From assembly GCF_022458985.1 (NCBI RefSeq), contig NC_061782.1:20163672-20227671 (forward strand): a DNA stretch of 64,000 bases. Reading direction: 5' to 3'. Source of the DNA: Mugil cephalus (taxonomy: Eukaryota > Chordata > Actinopteri > Mugiliformes > Mugilidae). How positions within the stretch are numbered: the stretch's first letter is position 1; each line of letters starts with the position of its first letter. Shown here piece after piece: positions 52,901 through 63,610 of this stretch. A program made the position numbers and the translations under genes. The notes below the pieces were generated by a model. It ran no database searches and was not told the DNA's origin. It saw only the letters and a program-made list of their open reading frames with translations.

Positions 52901-53016
52901 ATTATTTAGTCTGTGACTCAGTGGGAAGGTCCTGTACAACACAAGTCCAGAGATTTTTCAGTGTAATGTCCAGTTTATCTCAGCACAGTCTCAGCACAGC
53001 TAGTAGAGTAGTAGTT
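49982..53016. other. pank1 upstream region and intergenic DNA
   Basis: 49,982-50,700 is GC-richer, with CpGs and a (GCTAGC/TAGCCTAG)n tract at 49,989-50,098, and probably holds the pank1-alpha promoter and 5' UTR. 51,640-51,700 is an imperfect (TACA/TGTA)n tract with several short palindromes such as ACATACGTATGT. The rest is AT-rich and shows nothing recognisable, apart from the likely dehydrogenase 3' UTR just below 53,017. Confidence 0.5.
51640..51700. repeat. (TACA)n microsatellite with palindromes
   Basis: Tetranucleotide repeats ACATACGTATGTACATACATG...ACATATGTACATACGTACGT form overlapping self-complementary units. Confidence 0.85.
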
Positions 53017-54651
53017 CTACCACGGTAGTTCAGCCCCGTCCCAGTTGTATGCCTTTCCAGTCTTTTCGATACTCAGAGTGTCTACGATGCTCATCAGACA
53101 GTTCACAGAGTGTTCAGTGCTGAACAATTTGTCTTTTGGCACATTCTTATGATAAGGCCGGGAGAGGCTTGTGTCGACTGTTCCTGGATGCAGGGACACG
53201 CACACCACCTGGAAACAGAAGCGAATGGAAATGGCTTTAAATGAGTTCAAAGACACATTCGTGATGAAGACAGTCCAGAAGAGCGACAGGGGCTACCTGA
53301 AATAGCACTTACCTTGGGACGACTGCGGCCCAGCTCTATTGACAAATTCCTGGTGGCCATGTTGAGAGCTGCTTTAGACATTCTGTAGCTGTACCAACCA
53401 CCAAGACCTGGGAGGTGAGGTTGGAGGTCAAAAGAGGGAAATTGTATGTGCTAGCATTAGCATTTTGTAAATCTGCCCGTTCTCTGCTTAAGTCTGCCGC
53501 AGTGGTGTAGGTTACCTAAAATATGTGCATAGAAAGTGTTTCAGTAACACAATACATACCGTTGTCTCCTATGGATCCCACTTTGGCTGTGATGTTGACG
53601 ATGATGCCGCTGTGCTGCTTGGCTTTTTCTGCAGGCTGTTGACCAAAGCCACCACCTCCCTTTTGAAGGAGGGGGGTAAAATACTTGGCCATGACCAGGG
53701 GCCCCACAGTGTTGGTCATCAGGGTTGACATGATACCCTGAAACAAACAATAGGTTGAACAATGACGATTAACAGTTTAATCAAGTTCACGGCATGGAAG
53801 CTGTCTGGTGGAGCCTTGTGAGGAGAATTAATAATCAGTCGAGTGTAAAAAGAAACTAAATTGATATTAATTATAATTTGTGATCCTTTTGACTCTAAAG
53901 AACATCAACAAAGGTCACCGTAGTTACCTAGACTTCAGAACGGTTTGAGACCCCCAGGACAGTATGAATCAAAATTTTATGGAAGAGTAAAGTGTGTCTG
54001 CTGCATTTTTTCTGTGTTGCTGAAAGATGTCAAGCAACATGGGGTGGGGGTGCCTGGTCTGGTCTAGGTGGGTGCTACGTGTCTAAGTAACATCCACATG
54101 AACGACAGGTCCAGAAATTTCCCAGCAAAACACTGAATTGTCACAAGATGGTCAACTTTATTTACTTCTACTGTCTGTGTCTGTTTTAATCTTGTGACCG
54201 ATCCGCACATGGCTCAATTAAATTACATAAATTTGATTTGACACTGGAGAACACTTCGAAGCCTGCTCAGTTTTCTAGCTCTTCTGGATAACAGCTTCTA
54301 AAATAAATTCAAAGTACTCTTTACCTGTGCAGAAACATCCCTCAGGCTAGTCTCTCCTTTCCCTGAGGGGTGAAGCATCGCAGAGGAGTTGACGATTAGA
54401 TCCAGCCGACCGAAGCTCTTCTTCACCCGCTCCGCAGCTTCGCGGATGTCCTCCTCATGGTTCACATCCAGCTGGAGGACCGTCAGTCTGCCCGGGTGTT
54501 GGCCGGCCAGGCCCCGCAGCTCTGCCGCCCCGTCAGGGTTTCGGCATGTCGCTATGACAGAAGCGAGTGATTTATTTTTTAATATATTTTTGCAGAATTC
54601 AAGCCCCAGTCCTCTACTGGCCCCTTGAATGAGAGCGATGGAGGCAGCCAT
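53017..54651 (-). CDS. Short-chain dehydrogenase/reductase, C-factor/sniffer-like, 4 exons, 263 aa
   Basis: Coding exons (minus): 54651-54325, 53737-53560, 53407-53313, 53208-53017. All have GT-AG borders and compatible phases, 792 nt. It is a classical SDR with a Rossmann fold. QGASRGLGLEF (about 8-18) is the TGxxxGxG-type NAD(P)-binding loop, LQLDVNHEEDI (about 61-71) carries the adenine-ring Asp, and YRMSK in exon 3 is the catalytic YxxxK. HPGTVDTSLSRP in exon 4 is characteristic of the C-factor/sniffer (carbonyl reductase-like) subgroup. The usual NNAG is replaced by NSSA, and the usual ISS before the active site by VNITAKVGSIGDN (Thr in place of Ser). The substrate is unknown, probably a carbonyl compound, with NADPH. 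The start is the ATG in ACTATGG (good Kozak). It lies divergently to nphp1, with the two ATGs 772 bp apart. A Tc1 fossil sits in intron 1. Family assignment is firm; no gene symbol is assigned. Confidence 0.9.
54039..54151 (-). mobile_element. Tc1/mariner deletion remnant in dehydrogenase intron 1
   Basis: GGGGTGGGGGTG...GTGTCTAAGTAACATCCACATG...TTTCCCAGCAAAACACTGAATTGTCACAAGATG parallels 2,464-2,553 nearly base for base. It represents the antisense of the 'GP.IHVDVT' part of the same Tc1 family's transposase. The terminal repeats are not recognisable here. Confidence 0.65.
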
Positions 54652-55337
54652 AGTAGAAAAATGACATAACAAGAAGTGTTTGCTGCCTTCAAGTCCTTCT
54701 AAAAGGGTAGTAACACCCCCAGTTAAGAGTTAGAAACCCGCACGGATGTTTAAAGACAAGTGCCCTTCACAATGCCTGTAAACTATTTTGAGTATTATTT
54801 TGTATTCCATTGCTAAACTACTACTACACCATGCATATATTTTAAAAACATAAATTTGATGGGAAATGTAACAGTGGGTACTTGAAGGTAGCACGTTTCA
54901 CAACAAGTAAGTGCGCCCCCTGCACGTCATTCTAAAGGGACTTACACAACTTTGAACAAGCTTGCATAATATTAGATAATCCAGTGTATTGGCCCGATCT
55001 TTTTTTTCCGGCGAAATAAAATATGACTTTCCCTCGGTCACTGGGCGATGAAGCAATGAATATACTTGTGACTGTAGTAATTTAATTAAACATTTAATTA
55101 TTTTTCTTACAACTCCCTCCTCCATCCCAATAGGTGGCGGTAGTTTAATGTCAACGGCAAGTATTTGCAGGAAAAGACAGACCGAATAGTGTTTGTATTC
55201 ACGTATTTTGAATTATTTTATGAATACAAAAAAAATTTAAACGCATAACTATAAACGATATTTACAACTACTAATCAAACAAAATGTCACCGAACGAGGT
55301 TGTAGACGGTTGAATCAAAAAGAAGAAGAAGAAGGCG

Positions 55338-55350
55338 GTTGCCTAGCGAC
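55338..55350 (+). promoter_or_regulatory. nphp1: RFX X-box motif upstream of nphp1
   Basis: GTTGCC T AGCGAC fits the ciliary X-box consensus RYYNYY-N(1-3)-RRNRAC at every position with a one-base spacer. It lies 72 bp before the nphp1 ATG, the proximal position typical of RFX-controlled cilium genes. nphp1 orthologues are known RFX/DAF-19 targets (nph-1 in worms). Confidence 0.6.
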
Positions 55351-55397
55351 CAGTGGAAATGTAGCGTCGGCTAGCAGGCTAGGCTAACTGCTAGCAC

Positions 55398-55403
55398 ATG
55401 TGA
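55398..55403 (+). promoter_or_regulatory. nphp1: Start-stop uORF (ATGTGA) before nphp1
   Basis: An ATG directly followed by TGA ends 19 nt before the nphp1 start codon. If the transcript starts upstream of 55,398 this is a minimal AUG-stop element, a class known to stall ribosomes and lower initiation downstream. The transcription start is not known. Confidence 0.4.
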
Positions 55404-55422
55404 TTAATAAACAGCGACAAAC

Positions 55423-58400
55423 ATGCCACTAAAAAGAAGAGGGCCTCTGCAGCTCGCCCAGAGAGAAGTGGACGAAATCAAAAAACAGGTCCGGTAAACA
55501 ATGACGCCTGCGAGTACAGTCATATGTAAATTCAGCTATGACTAAACCAAAGCAAACAATTCAAGAGTGGATGTCAAACACAAATTAGATGATTATGCAC
55601 GTTTTCCCACCTGCTATACCGGTTCGTCCACTAACCGACCACTTTCGAAAAGCAGTAATCCCAAGGCTTGGACCTGAACATGGCGTGACTTGATTTAGCA
55701 TAAATGTCTGTAAGCAATTGTACTTCGATAGATTCACTTAGCAAAGTACTGGTAAACCCCGAGAATATGTTGAACATAAATGATTTTTGGTTAATTAAGT
55801 TGTTGCCGGGTTTTCTGGAGTGCACTAAAAGGTCTTATGGCCTTTATTATGATGTACACAGTCAGAAAGAAGTGAAACATTATAACAACCGATTTTGAAC
55901 GAAGGCAAGGCTGTAAGCTACAATCAGTGAAGCACTATAGGGGGAAAAAGAAAAAAAAAACATATTTACGTTCTAAACAATTCTCGTTTTCCTCTACTTT
56001 TCCTCTCACACAGGTGGAAAGTTTAGTGAAAGATGTGGAGAGCCAGGTCGGATCCACCGAAGACACATTTCGGAGGTAAACAGCACTGCTTCCTTAACTA
56101 GCTTACCTTACTGTAACTCCAGCTGAATAACAGCTGCTTTTGTTCCTCTCCTTTAAGTTGTTTTAAGTGGTTTAAGTTTAAATGGTTTCTTCCCATCAGA
56201 TGTCAAGAACTGCAAATGTCGGCAGAGAAGATGGTTAAGACAATTAAGAAGCTGACAAAGGTTTGTGTTCTGATGTTGGTAAAAACTTGGTAAAAAGTTT
56301 TTGTTTTGTACAGTTTTTTATTTGGGGCCATCCATAATGGAATAGTATTGAGTATATAGTTCAAACTGAATATAAGAAAATCAACTCAATGCTGCAGATA
56401 AAATACTCTAAAATACTCTCATTAACCAGCAATACATCAGTCTAATCTTTGTGTATAGTGTATTGTTCTGTCGTTGCTTGATTTGCCAGGCTGATGAGCT
56501 GGCTCCGGTGGGGAACTATGATCAGAGGAAACAGGAAGAGGAGAGACGGCTTCAAAACATTATGGAGCGTCTGAACACGCTCTCTCTGCAGCTTTCACCA
56601 CCAGGGCCAAGCGCCACAGCAGGGTCAGTATGTGTACATCTGTTCACTGCAGAGAAAAAGAAAAAAACATTATGGATTATTTTGACATTTCCTGCCGCTG
56701 CAGCTCACTTTTGCTACACTACAGATACATTTCAGATAGATAGATCTTGTCTCTGTGCAGAGAATATTTGCATGTGTTCAGTCTACATTGTTGATCATAA
56801 GTACATCTGAATTTTTAAGTTCATTGTTTTAAGGCAGCAAAATGAAAATAAAACCCCTAAGTTTGACATCTCACCCCGAACTTAAATTTAATTTTTTATG
56901 TTTCTATGCTCTGATCCACAGCGATGTTTCACGCGAAGATAGCGTTGATGAAGATGATGATGAAGACAACAGTGATGATGATTCTGATGAAGATGAAAAG
57001 AAAGCTGTGAAGCCACCTCCTCAGTCAGACTCTCGCATCTACACCGCCCTCAGCGATTTCAAAGGAGAGCAGGAAGGAGATCTGTCTGTTCGGGTGAAGT
57101 ACTTCCTGTTTCAGAGACAAAGATAAAGCACAGACTGGGTAACTGTCAGTCTATAGAAGCTATTGTAGTTCTTACCATGTGGCTTCCTTATATTTTAACT
57201 GGGGTTCAACCGGGGCTCATGCTCTTTAAATGTGACTGAATACTGAAGGTTAAGGAAACTAAAAGTCACAAGAGATTTCAGGCTCTGTTCACTGTTTCCT
57301 GCATCTACTAAACTATCATATAACATTATATATGACAAATTTATCAGCTGTTCATTGGACTGTATGAACATGTACTATTTTTACTCTTAAAAGTGGTGTT
57401 TGATTCAAACACAAGATGGCGCCCTAGCTTTCGAAATCCATGGTCCACACTCTTCCAGGTGGATCGTAATTGTGAAAAGTCTAATGAGGACAAGTATTGG
57501 AGCTTTTCAACTACCTGTGTATTTATATTTAGCTTTACTTTATTTATTTTGTGTGGTATAATTTAATAGATCTTGGCAACACATCAAAAGCTTTATTGGT
57601 CATCATATAAAGCAATGAACTGTTCAGCTGTCAGACATGTGATGTGGGTATTTTTGAGTTGTTTCTATATAAATGTTTCATTATTGGAATAGCACAAAAT
57701 GTAATTTGTAACATATATGTTTAAAGGAAGTACCATCTGACCCATTAGTCTTAAGTGTAGTTTAATTTCACTGAATCTTAAAAAGTAACTAAAAAGCCAA
57801 ATGTAACTAATGGGAAGTTTTTGCTTCTGTGCCTACTTTTTCAGAGAGGGGAGGTGTTGAGGGTTATCAGGAAGTCAGCAGATGGATGGTGGCTGGCTCA
57901 GGACACTAAAGGCAACAGAGGAGTCGTTCCCAAAACCTTCCTAAAGGTACAAGCATTTGGATAAATATCTCACTTTAAAATGTGGATCTTTGAAAGCAAA
58001 ATTCAGTTGAATCTTTTTACCATTTTGTACCAGTAACTGTTCACGGAAAAGTTCTTCTAAGTACTAAATATGCATTCATCGTGTGCTTCATTTAAAATGT
58101 TACTGTAATGTGTTAGATTGGCTCTGGTCTTGACGATGAAGACAGTGAAGATGAAGATGAGGACGATGAGGACGAGGAGTCGGAGGAGGAAGAGGATCAG
58201 GATAGCGCAGAGCTGACCAATGACCGAGACAAACAGAGGTTCAGTATAGTACTGTCTAAATGTCATTACATTAATCCTCCACATGTTCTTGGACGTGGCC
58301 CCCCTCAGATTAGTTAAAAAAATTCTTGATACATTGTACAAATATCATTCATTTGAAAGTAATTTAATTATATGTTTTAATTTTATCTGTGTGGTTTTTC

Positions 58401-61400
58401 TCTGTCCTCTCCAGTGCTTCACATTCTAACTGGTCTACCGTCAGAAAGGCTCTGACTGAGGTAAAACTCTCCTGTACTATGTTGTTCCTATCAGCAACTA
58501 CAGTAATACATACACATTTTAAACTGTGTATTAATAAAAAACATTGATGTTTCTCCACCACGTGTGTGTGTGTGCCAGATTGATGCAACAGATGTGCTGT
58601 CCGCCATGGGAGCTATTCCTTCAGGATTCAGACCATCAACTCTCAATAAACTGCTGGTGGAGGAAGGTCAGTGAAGATTGTGGCACGCAGGTGTTCACTA
58701 TAAAACAGAAACACACATATTCTCACTGACAGCTTTCAGTAAATGGGTCCACTGATTACAGACAAACACAGCAATAATAATACAGGTTGATTAACTAAGG
58801 CTGCCACATTTGAATTTAAATGACCTGATCTATCTATCTGTATCTCAGGGAATGCACTTATTTCCCCTTTCATTCTGTGCCATAATATTAGTTGTTGTTT
58901 TGGTGCAGTACTCCTTTTTGAGTTGTCAGTACAATACTCATGATTATGATGCTCATAATGTCCATTAGCTTTTTTTTGATAATTTACTTTTCCCATTTTA
59001 TTTCTATTTTTATAGTTTTGTGGTTTATGGTTTTGCGTTATCTTGCCCTCTGAAATCGCCTCTATACCATCAATAAAGTGTTTTTTTTTCCAGGTGTAAC
59101 ATATAGAGGAAGTCACTATATTCAGCCTGAGCTCAGCCAATCACAGCTCTCCTTTAAAGACCTCTTCCTTGACGCAGACACTGGCAGGGTGAGCATGCTC
59201 CTCTATATATTGTGCGTGTGTGTGTGTGTGCGTGTATATATATATATGTGTGTACATGTTTTGAACTGATGTACCTAATATAGTGTCCAGTGACTGTATA
59301 CATGAAAGGTATATAATGTGGCAGATTTCTGTGAAACTTGTGATTTCCTGTTTAGGTTCGTGCCCGTCAGGTCCAAACCTGTGTTTGTTTCACATTGTGG
59401 AGCTGCAGGATGATTCCTACTCCCGGGGTTGGAGTTCAAGTCCTCAGCAGACACGTCCGCCTCTGTGCCTTTGATGGAACTCAGGTATACTCCGGTCCGA
59501 TCTCTGGCAGCCTCTTGCCTTACTGTAAATACCCTCCTCAAGTCTAATAGTACATTTCAGTTAGTGCTGCTGTACAGTTGTGTTTCTCTTTGTGGTTATA
59601 TTAAAGAAGCCCATTCATTTGCTTGATCACCTTTGGTTTGTTAGCTTAGTTGATTGGCATGTGATGAAATTCCACTCACTGTTTCTATTAATTTTCTTTC
59701 ATGTTCCAGGTTTTGAGTAACATCCACACAGTGAGGGCAGCTTACAACCCCAAGAGCCCCAAGACCTGGAGCTTCTCTCCGAGGGTATGAGGAGGAACTG
59801 CTGGCTCTTAAGTTTATAACACTGTCAACACCGAATTCCTGACTTTTTTTGGTTCTGAATCAAAGCTGGAATGGCTGGAGTCTGAAATCCAGTGTGTTTC
59901 CTTTAGATGACAGGTATCCTGCCCACCCTCATGGATGGAGACTGTTTCCTACGCTGTAACTCTACATCCCCCGACTTCGGTATCCTCTTTGAACTAGGAG
60001 TCACTTTTATACGGATCGTAAGGACACACTGCAGAAGTACTCACGACACAGGATGAAACATGTGAACTAGGAAACACTTTGTGTAGATTCTTTCACGGAG
60101 GTCATGTTATATCTAAAAAGGCAAAGCAGAACAAAGGCAACTCAACAGCAATTTTATTTTTTATCTTTTTCTATTTTTTCTCCTTGACTTGTAGTCTTAT
60201 GTTTGTGTCTGGTCACATTTATGTTCTCTGTTATCTTGAGACACTTGGACAAAACAATTTCTCTCCTGGATCAATACAGTGATCTTGAATCTTGAATTAG
60301 ATAATGAGTTGTTAGAGATCCTGTAATTGTGGAAAAGACGATCCTAATAACCTCTTTTAATTGCAGGTGAACGACCTGTCTTGAATAGATACTCATGCGA
60401 GTATCAGAAAGGAACCAAACATAAATATTCTTAATAAAACCTTAACTCCCCACCAATCATTTAGAACTCAAGGAGCCATCTGAAGTCGTCCAGTAGCTTT
60501 GTCTTTGCCTTTTAGCTTTAGCTTTTTGGTAGAAAGTCATTTCTTAACGTTGTCATTCTAGAAAAAATGTAGAAGCGGACCATTACTGCTAAGCCAGAGA
60601 GTAACTGTTAAGCACGTATGTCTGATCCTGTGTGTGTGTTTTAGTCAACAGGTGAGAGAGGAGACCTGAGCTGTGGCTGGGCTTTCCTCAAACTGACTGA
60701 TGATACTGGGAATTCACTCTCAAACAGGTACAAACCAAAACAATAGACTTGCAGGCATTATGTGTGTATTTGTACAATCAGACTCCACCTTTTATGATGT
60801 AAAATAGACATACACACAGTTAGAGCCACCTTTAAATATGAAATTACACATTTTAAATATTTGGTTACCCACTGTCTTCTTTAACTATGTCCCATATGAA
60901 AAAACTAATGTAACGTGATGTGTGTAGGACCTATGAGCTGCCAGTGAACGGAGGCACGCCTTATGAGAGGGACGTAGCGTTGGAAGCATCAGCCACTAGA
61001 GGATGTAAGAAGACACAAAAGACTGAAGACATTTACATAGATGTACATGAAAAGGTCCGCTTTACTTAAATGGGAAAGGTTACACTCAGTCTCTCCTCTC
61101 CTCTCAGCTCCAGCCAGTGTTTTCCAGCAGATGCTCCAGGCCAGGCGGCATCCCAAACTGATCGTCAAACTGAAGTCGGTGAACAGTCGAACCAGAACGC
61201 AGCTCAGGTGGGAGGATGAGTGAGAAGCTTGGTCGCATCATGAGGTCAAATTCAGTTTCAGTTTTAGATTTATTTGCCCATTTGCTTTGTAACAAGTGTG
61301 TCTTCCTCTCCAGTATCCTTCCAGATACTCTACTGCACTGCCTTAGCTGTGTCCACCTGCTGGCTCTGCACAGGCAGCTGCTCGCCGACACTCTGCTCAT

Positions 61401-62910
61401 GGACAGACCCACCATGCAGAATGCCGGTAACACACAGCTTCACTGCATTTCATCAGCACTGATAATATTCATGGCTGTTCAAAAATAAAAATAAAAAATT
61501 CTGCCTGTTTCAGATCTGATATGCAGTCCTATACTCTCAACCTTTCCTGTACTGTTGGAGCAGACTGACCTGCTGGACGCTCTCAGGGTAAAAATGCAGG
61601 GTGTCACTGAGTTATCTCGAACTGTCATTTATTCCTGTATCATTATAGAAATAATATATTGAAATAAATGTGTTTTCTTTCAGAGTGCCTGGCTGGATGC
61701 TGAGAGCAACATGAGCAGAGCACAGAAGGTCTGTGTGTCAACTAGACACCCCCATAACACAAATACTACATTTTAGTTTGAAGACTAGAGTAATAATGAT
61801 AATAATAATAATACTGCATTTTATTTATCGGCGCCTTTCAGGACTCACAAGGTCACCTTACAATAAAAAAGTTAAAAACACATAGTAAAACAATAAAACA
61901 AAAATGAAGCAATAAAACAACAACAATAATAAAAGACAACAATAAAACAATAAGCAACAGTGAACAACGAAAGAGAAAGCAACATGTTGGGGTGGTAGGC
62001 CAGTCTGAACAGGTGTGTTTTGAGATGTGATTAGAAGGTTGACATGTTAGAGTGTGGATGTGCTGTGGGACTGTGTTCCAGAGCCGAAGGGGCAGTGCAG
62101 CTAAAAGATCTCATTCTCACTGTGGCAAAGTGGGCAGGAGGGGTAAAGAGGAGTGAAGCACAGGAGGTCCTGAGTGTGCGGGAAGGTGTGTAGGTATGGA
62201 GGAGTTCGGTGAGGGGCAGGATCTTGAACTCAATGCAGAGGTGGACCGGAAGCCAATGAAGCTGTTTGAGGACGGGAGAGATGTGCTGTGTGGACGGGGT
62301 TCTGGAAATGACACGAGCAGCTGAATTTTGGACTAATTGTAGTTTATTGAGGGATTTCTATGGTAGACCATGAAGAAGTGCATTATATTAATCAAGACGG
62401 GATGTGACAAGGGCGTTGAGGCAGTTGATATTGTGAGATGAGATGAAAGTATGCAGACCGGGTGATGTTATTGATATGGGCAGTGAAGGAGAGGGTGCTA
62501 TCAATGACTAGTGGGAAAGTTGTGCATGTAATATCAGCACAGGCCTGCAGAGGGCGCTCTCAGTATGAACGATCAGAAAATGAGTTGCTGCTGAGAAGTG
62601 ACTATAAACTTTCCTCCCTGTGTGTTTGCAGAGAGACCTGTCCTATCTGAAGCAGGAGTTTGGTAAAGTCTACATGTCATCCGTCTACTTCCTCCTCCAC
62701 TCGCCCTCGCTGCCCGGACACCGCTGGGCAGACCCTGCCTCGGAGGAGCAGCGGGCCAGAGTCATCTACGCCACCTTGGAAGCTCTCAAACACAACCAGC
62801 ACACTACCGGCCAATCAGGAGGTCCGGAGATCTTTGCCGACCCCGCACACACACACCTCGCTTTTGACGTCGCAGAGTTGACCTTTGACCTTCTCAGAGT
62901 GGCACGGTGA
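55423..62910 (+). CDS. nphp1: Nephrocystin-1, 20 coding exons, 677 aa
   Basis: Exons: 55423-55488, 56014-56075, 56200-56260, 56490-56623, 56922-57093, 57845-57946, 58117-58238, 58415-58460, 58579-58666, 59094-59188, 59356-59484, 59710-59784, 59907-60017, 60645-60727, 60928-61004, 61108-61207, 61314-61426, 61514-61587, 61684-61728, 62632-62910. All are phase-consistent, 2034 nt; 20 coding exons also in human. It is a scaffold of the ciliary transition zone and cell junctions that binds other nephrocystins; human loss causes juvenile nephronophthisis. Residues about 10-110 are a charged coiled-coil region. An Asp/Glu tract follows (about 112-135), then an SH3 domain (about 145-200, RIYTALSDF...DGWWLAQD...GVVPKTFL) and a second acidic tract (about 202-231). 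The nephrocystin homology region starts at [22 protein letters not shown] and includes [20 protein letters not shown] and [12 protein letters not shown]. The exon 1 donor (CAG|GTCCGG) is weak, but it alone keeps frame with VESLVKDV. The ATG has A at -3. Confidence 0.95.
60140..60297 (+). mobile_element. LINE 3'-tail fragment in nphp1 intron 13
   Basis: Ends with GAGACACTTGGACAAAACAATTTCTCTCCTGGATCAATACAGTGATCTTGAATCTTGAATT. This is the typical 3' end of a fish LINE ('...aatttccctcctgggatcaataaag') followed by a short (ATCTTGA)n tail. No coding part is left. Confidence 0.5.
61790..62535 (+). mobile_element. Interspersed repeat filling nphp1 intron 19
   Basis: Starts with (TAA)n and CATTTTATTTATCGGCGCCTTTCAGGACTCACAAGGTCACCTTACAATAAAA. 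It continues with GGATCTTGAACTCAATGCAGAGGTGGACCGGAAGCCAATGAAGCTG, GATGTGCTGTGTGGACGGGGTTCTGG, ACGAGCAGCTGAATTTTGGAC and 'TTAATCAAGACGGGATGTGAC'. These are blocks of a repeat found in many teleost genomes ('ggcgcctttca..acaCaaggacactttacaataaaa'). Class is uncertain and no coding frame is seen. Confidence 0.6.
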
Positions 62911-63250
62911 CATGAGTTAAATGTAATTCATAAAAAATTTCAGATTCTTATGTATGCCATGAATACACGTTTGGAAGATTTCTATAATGCGTAAATGATA
63001 AAGATGCCAATATTCATTATGTTTGTCCATTAAAAGACCAAACCCAGCATTCGTGTCTGATTCCTCTGTCCAAGAGTCCATTGTTCTTTGTCGCCTCTGC
63101 AACCTTGGGGCTCACATATGTGTTTCTACTAGGTTTTACACAACAGTGATCTGTGGCACAGACACAGACGACTCAGAACAACATCTTTTTGTATTTTCTG
63201 TTTTTATATGAGACCTGTTACATGGACACTGGAACTACATTAATAATAAC

Positions 63251-63256
63251 AATAAA
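63251..63256 (+). terminator. nphp1: Poly(A) signal of nphp1
   Basis: Canonical AATAAA in CAATAAAAATGTC, 341 bp beyond the nphp1 stop codon. It is the clearest hexamer downstream of that stop. Confidence 0.6.
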
Positions 63257-63438
63257 AATGTCTCATTTAACCACCTCAACTTCCGTTCCAAGTGGATTGA
63301 GCGGTGTGGTGTAAACATTTAAAAATCCATTCAATAGGAAGTTTTTAGTTCTCATTAACCGTGTCAATGTTTCATTTGTGGAAACAGTTATAGTCATAGT
63401 CTCTTTTCCGGTTCACTCTTAACACCTCTGATTTCCAA

Positions 63439-63610
63439 TACAGTGCTGAGTCACGCCACCTGCAGAAGTTCTCTGATGACTCTGCAGTGGTTGAGTGTGT
63501 CAGAGATGCAGGAGGTGCAGTATAGGACACTGATCCTGGATTTTGTGGAGTGGTCCCAGGCAAACCACCTCCTCCTGAACGTGGACAAGATGGAGAGGTT
63601 GGAGAGATAT
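63439..63610 (+). mobile_element. Reverse-transcriptase fragment of a fish LINE (pseudogenised)
   Basis: From 63,469 one frame reads FSDDSAVVECVRDAG, the RT catalytic box (usually F/YADD) and following residues. After a TAG at about 63,518 the match continues in another frame as LILDFVEWSQANHLLLNVDK, matching the '...FV.WC..NHL.LNV.KT' segment of L2/CR1-like retrotransposons. The stop and frameshift show it is dead. Confidence 0.7.

Larger units (their letters stand above)
54652..55422. promoter_or_regulatory. Divergent promoter region between the dehydrogenase and nphp1
   Basis: 772 bp separate the two start codons. The nphp1-proximal part has a short (GAA)n tract (55,318-55,333), an X-box (55,338-55,350), GCTAGC/CTAGGCTA repeats (55,370-55,395) and a start-stop ATGTGA (55,398-55,403). 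No TATA box is recognised on either side. Whether it works as one bidirectional promoter cannot be told from sequence. Confidence 0.5.
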
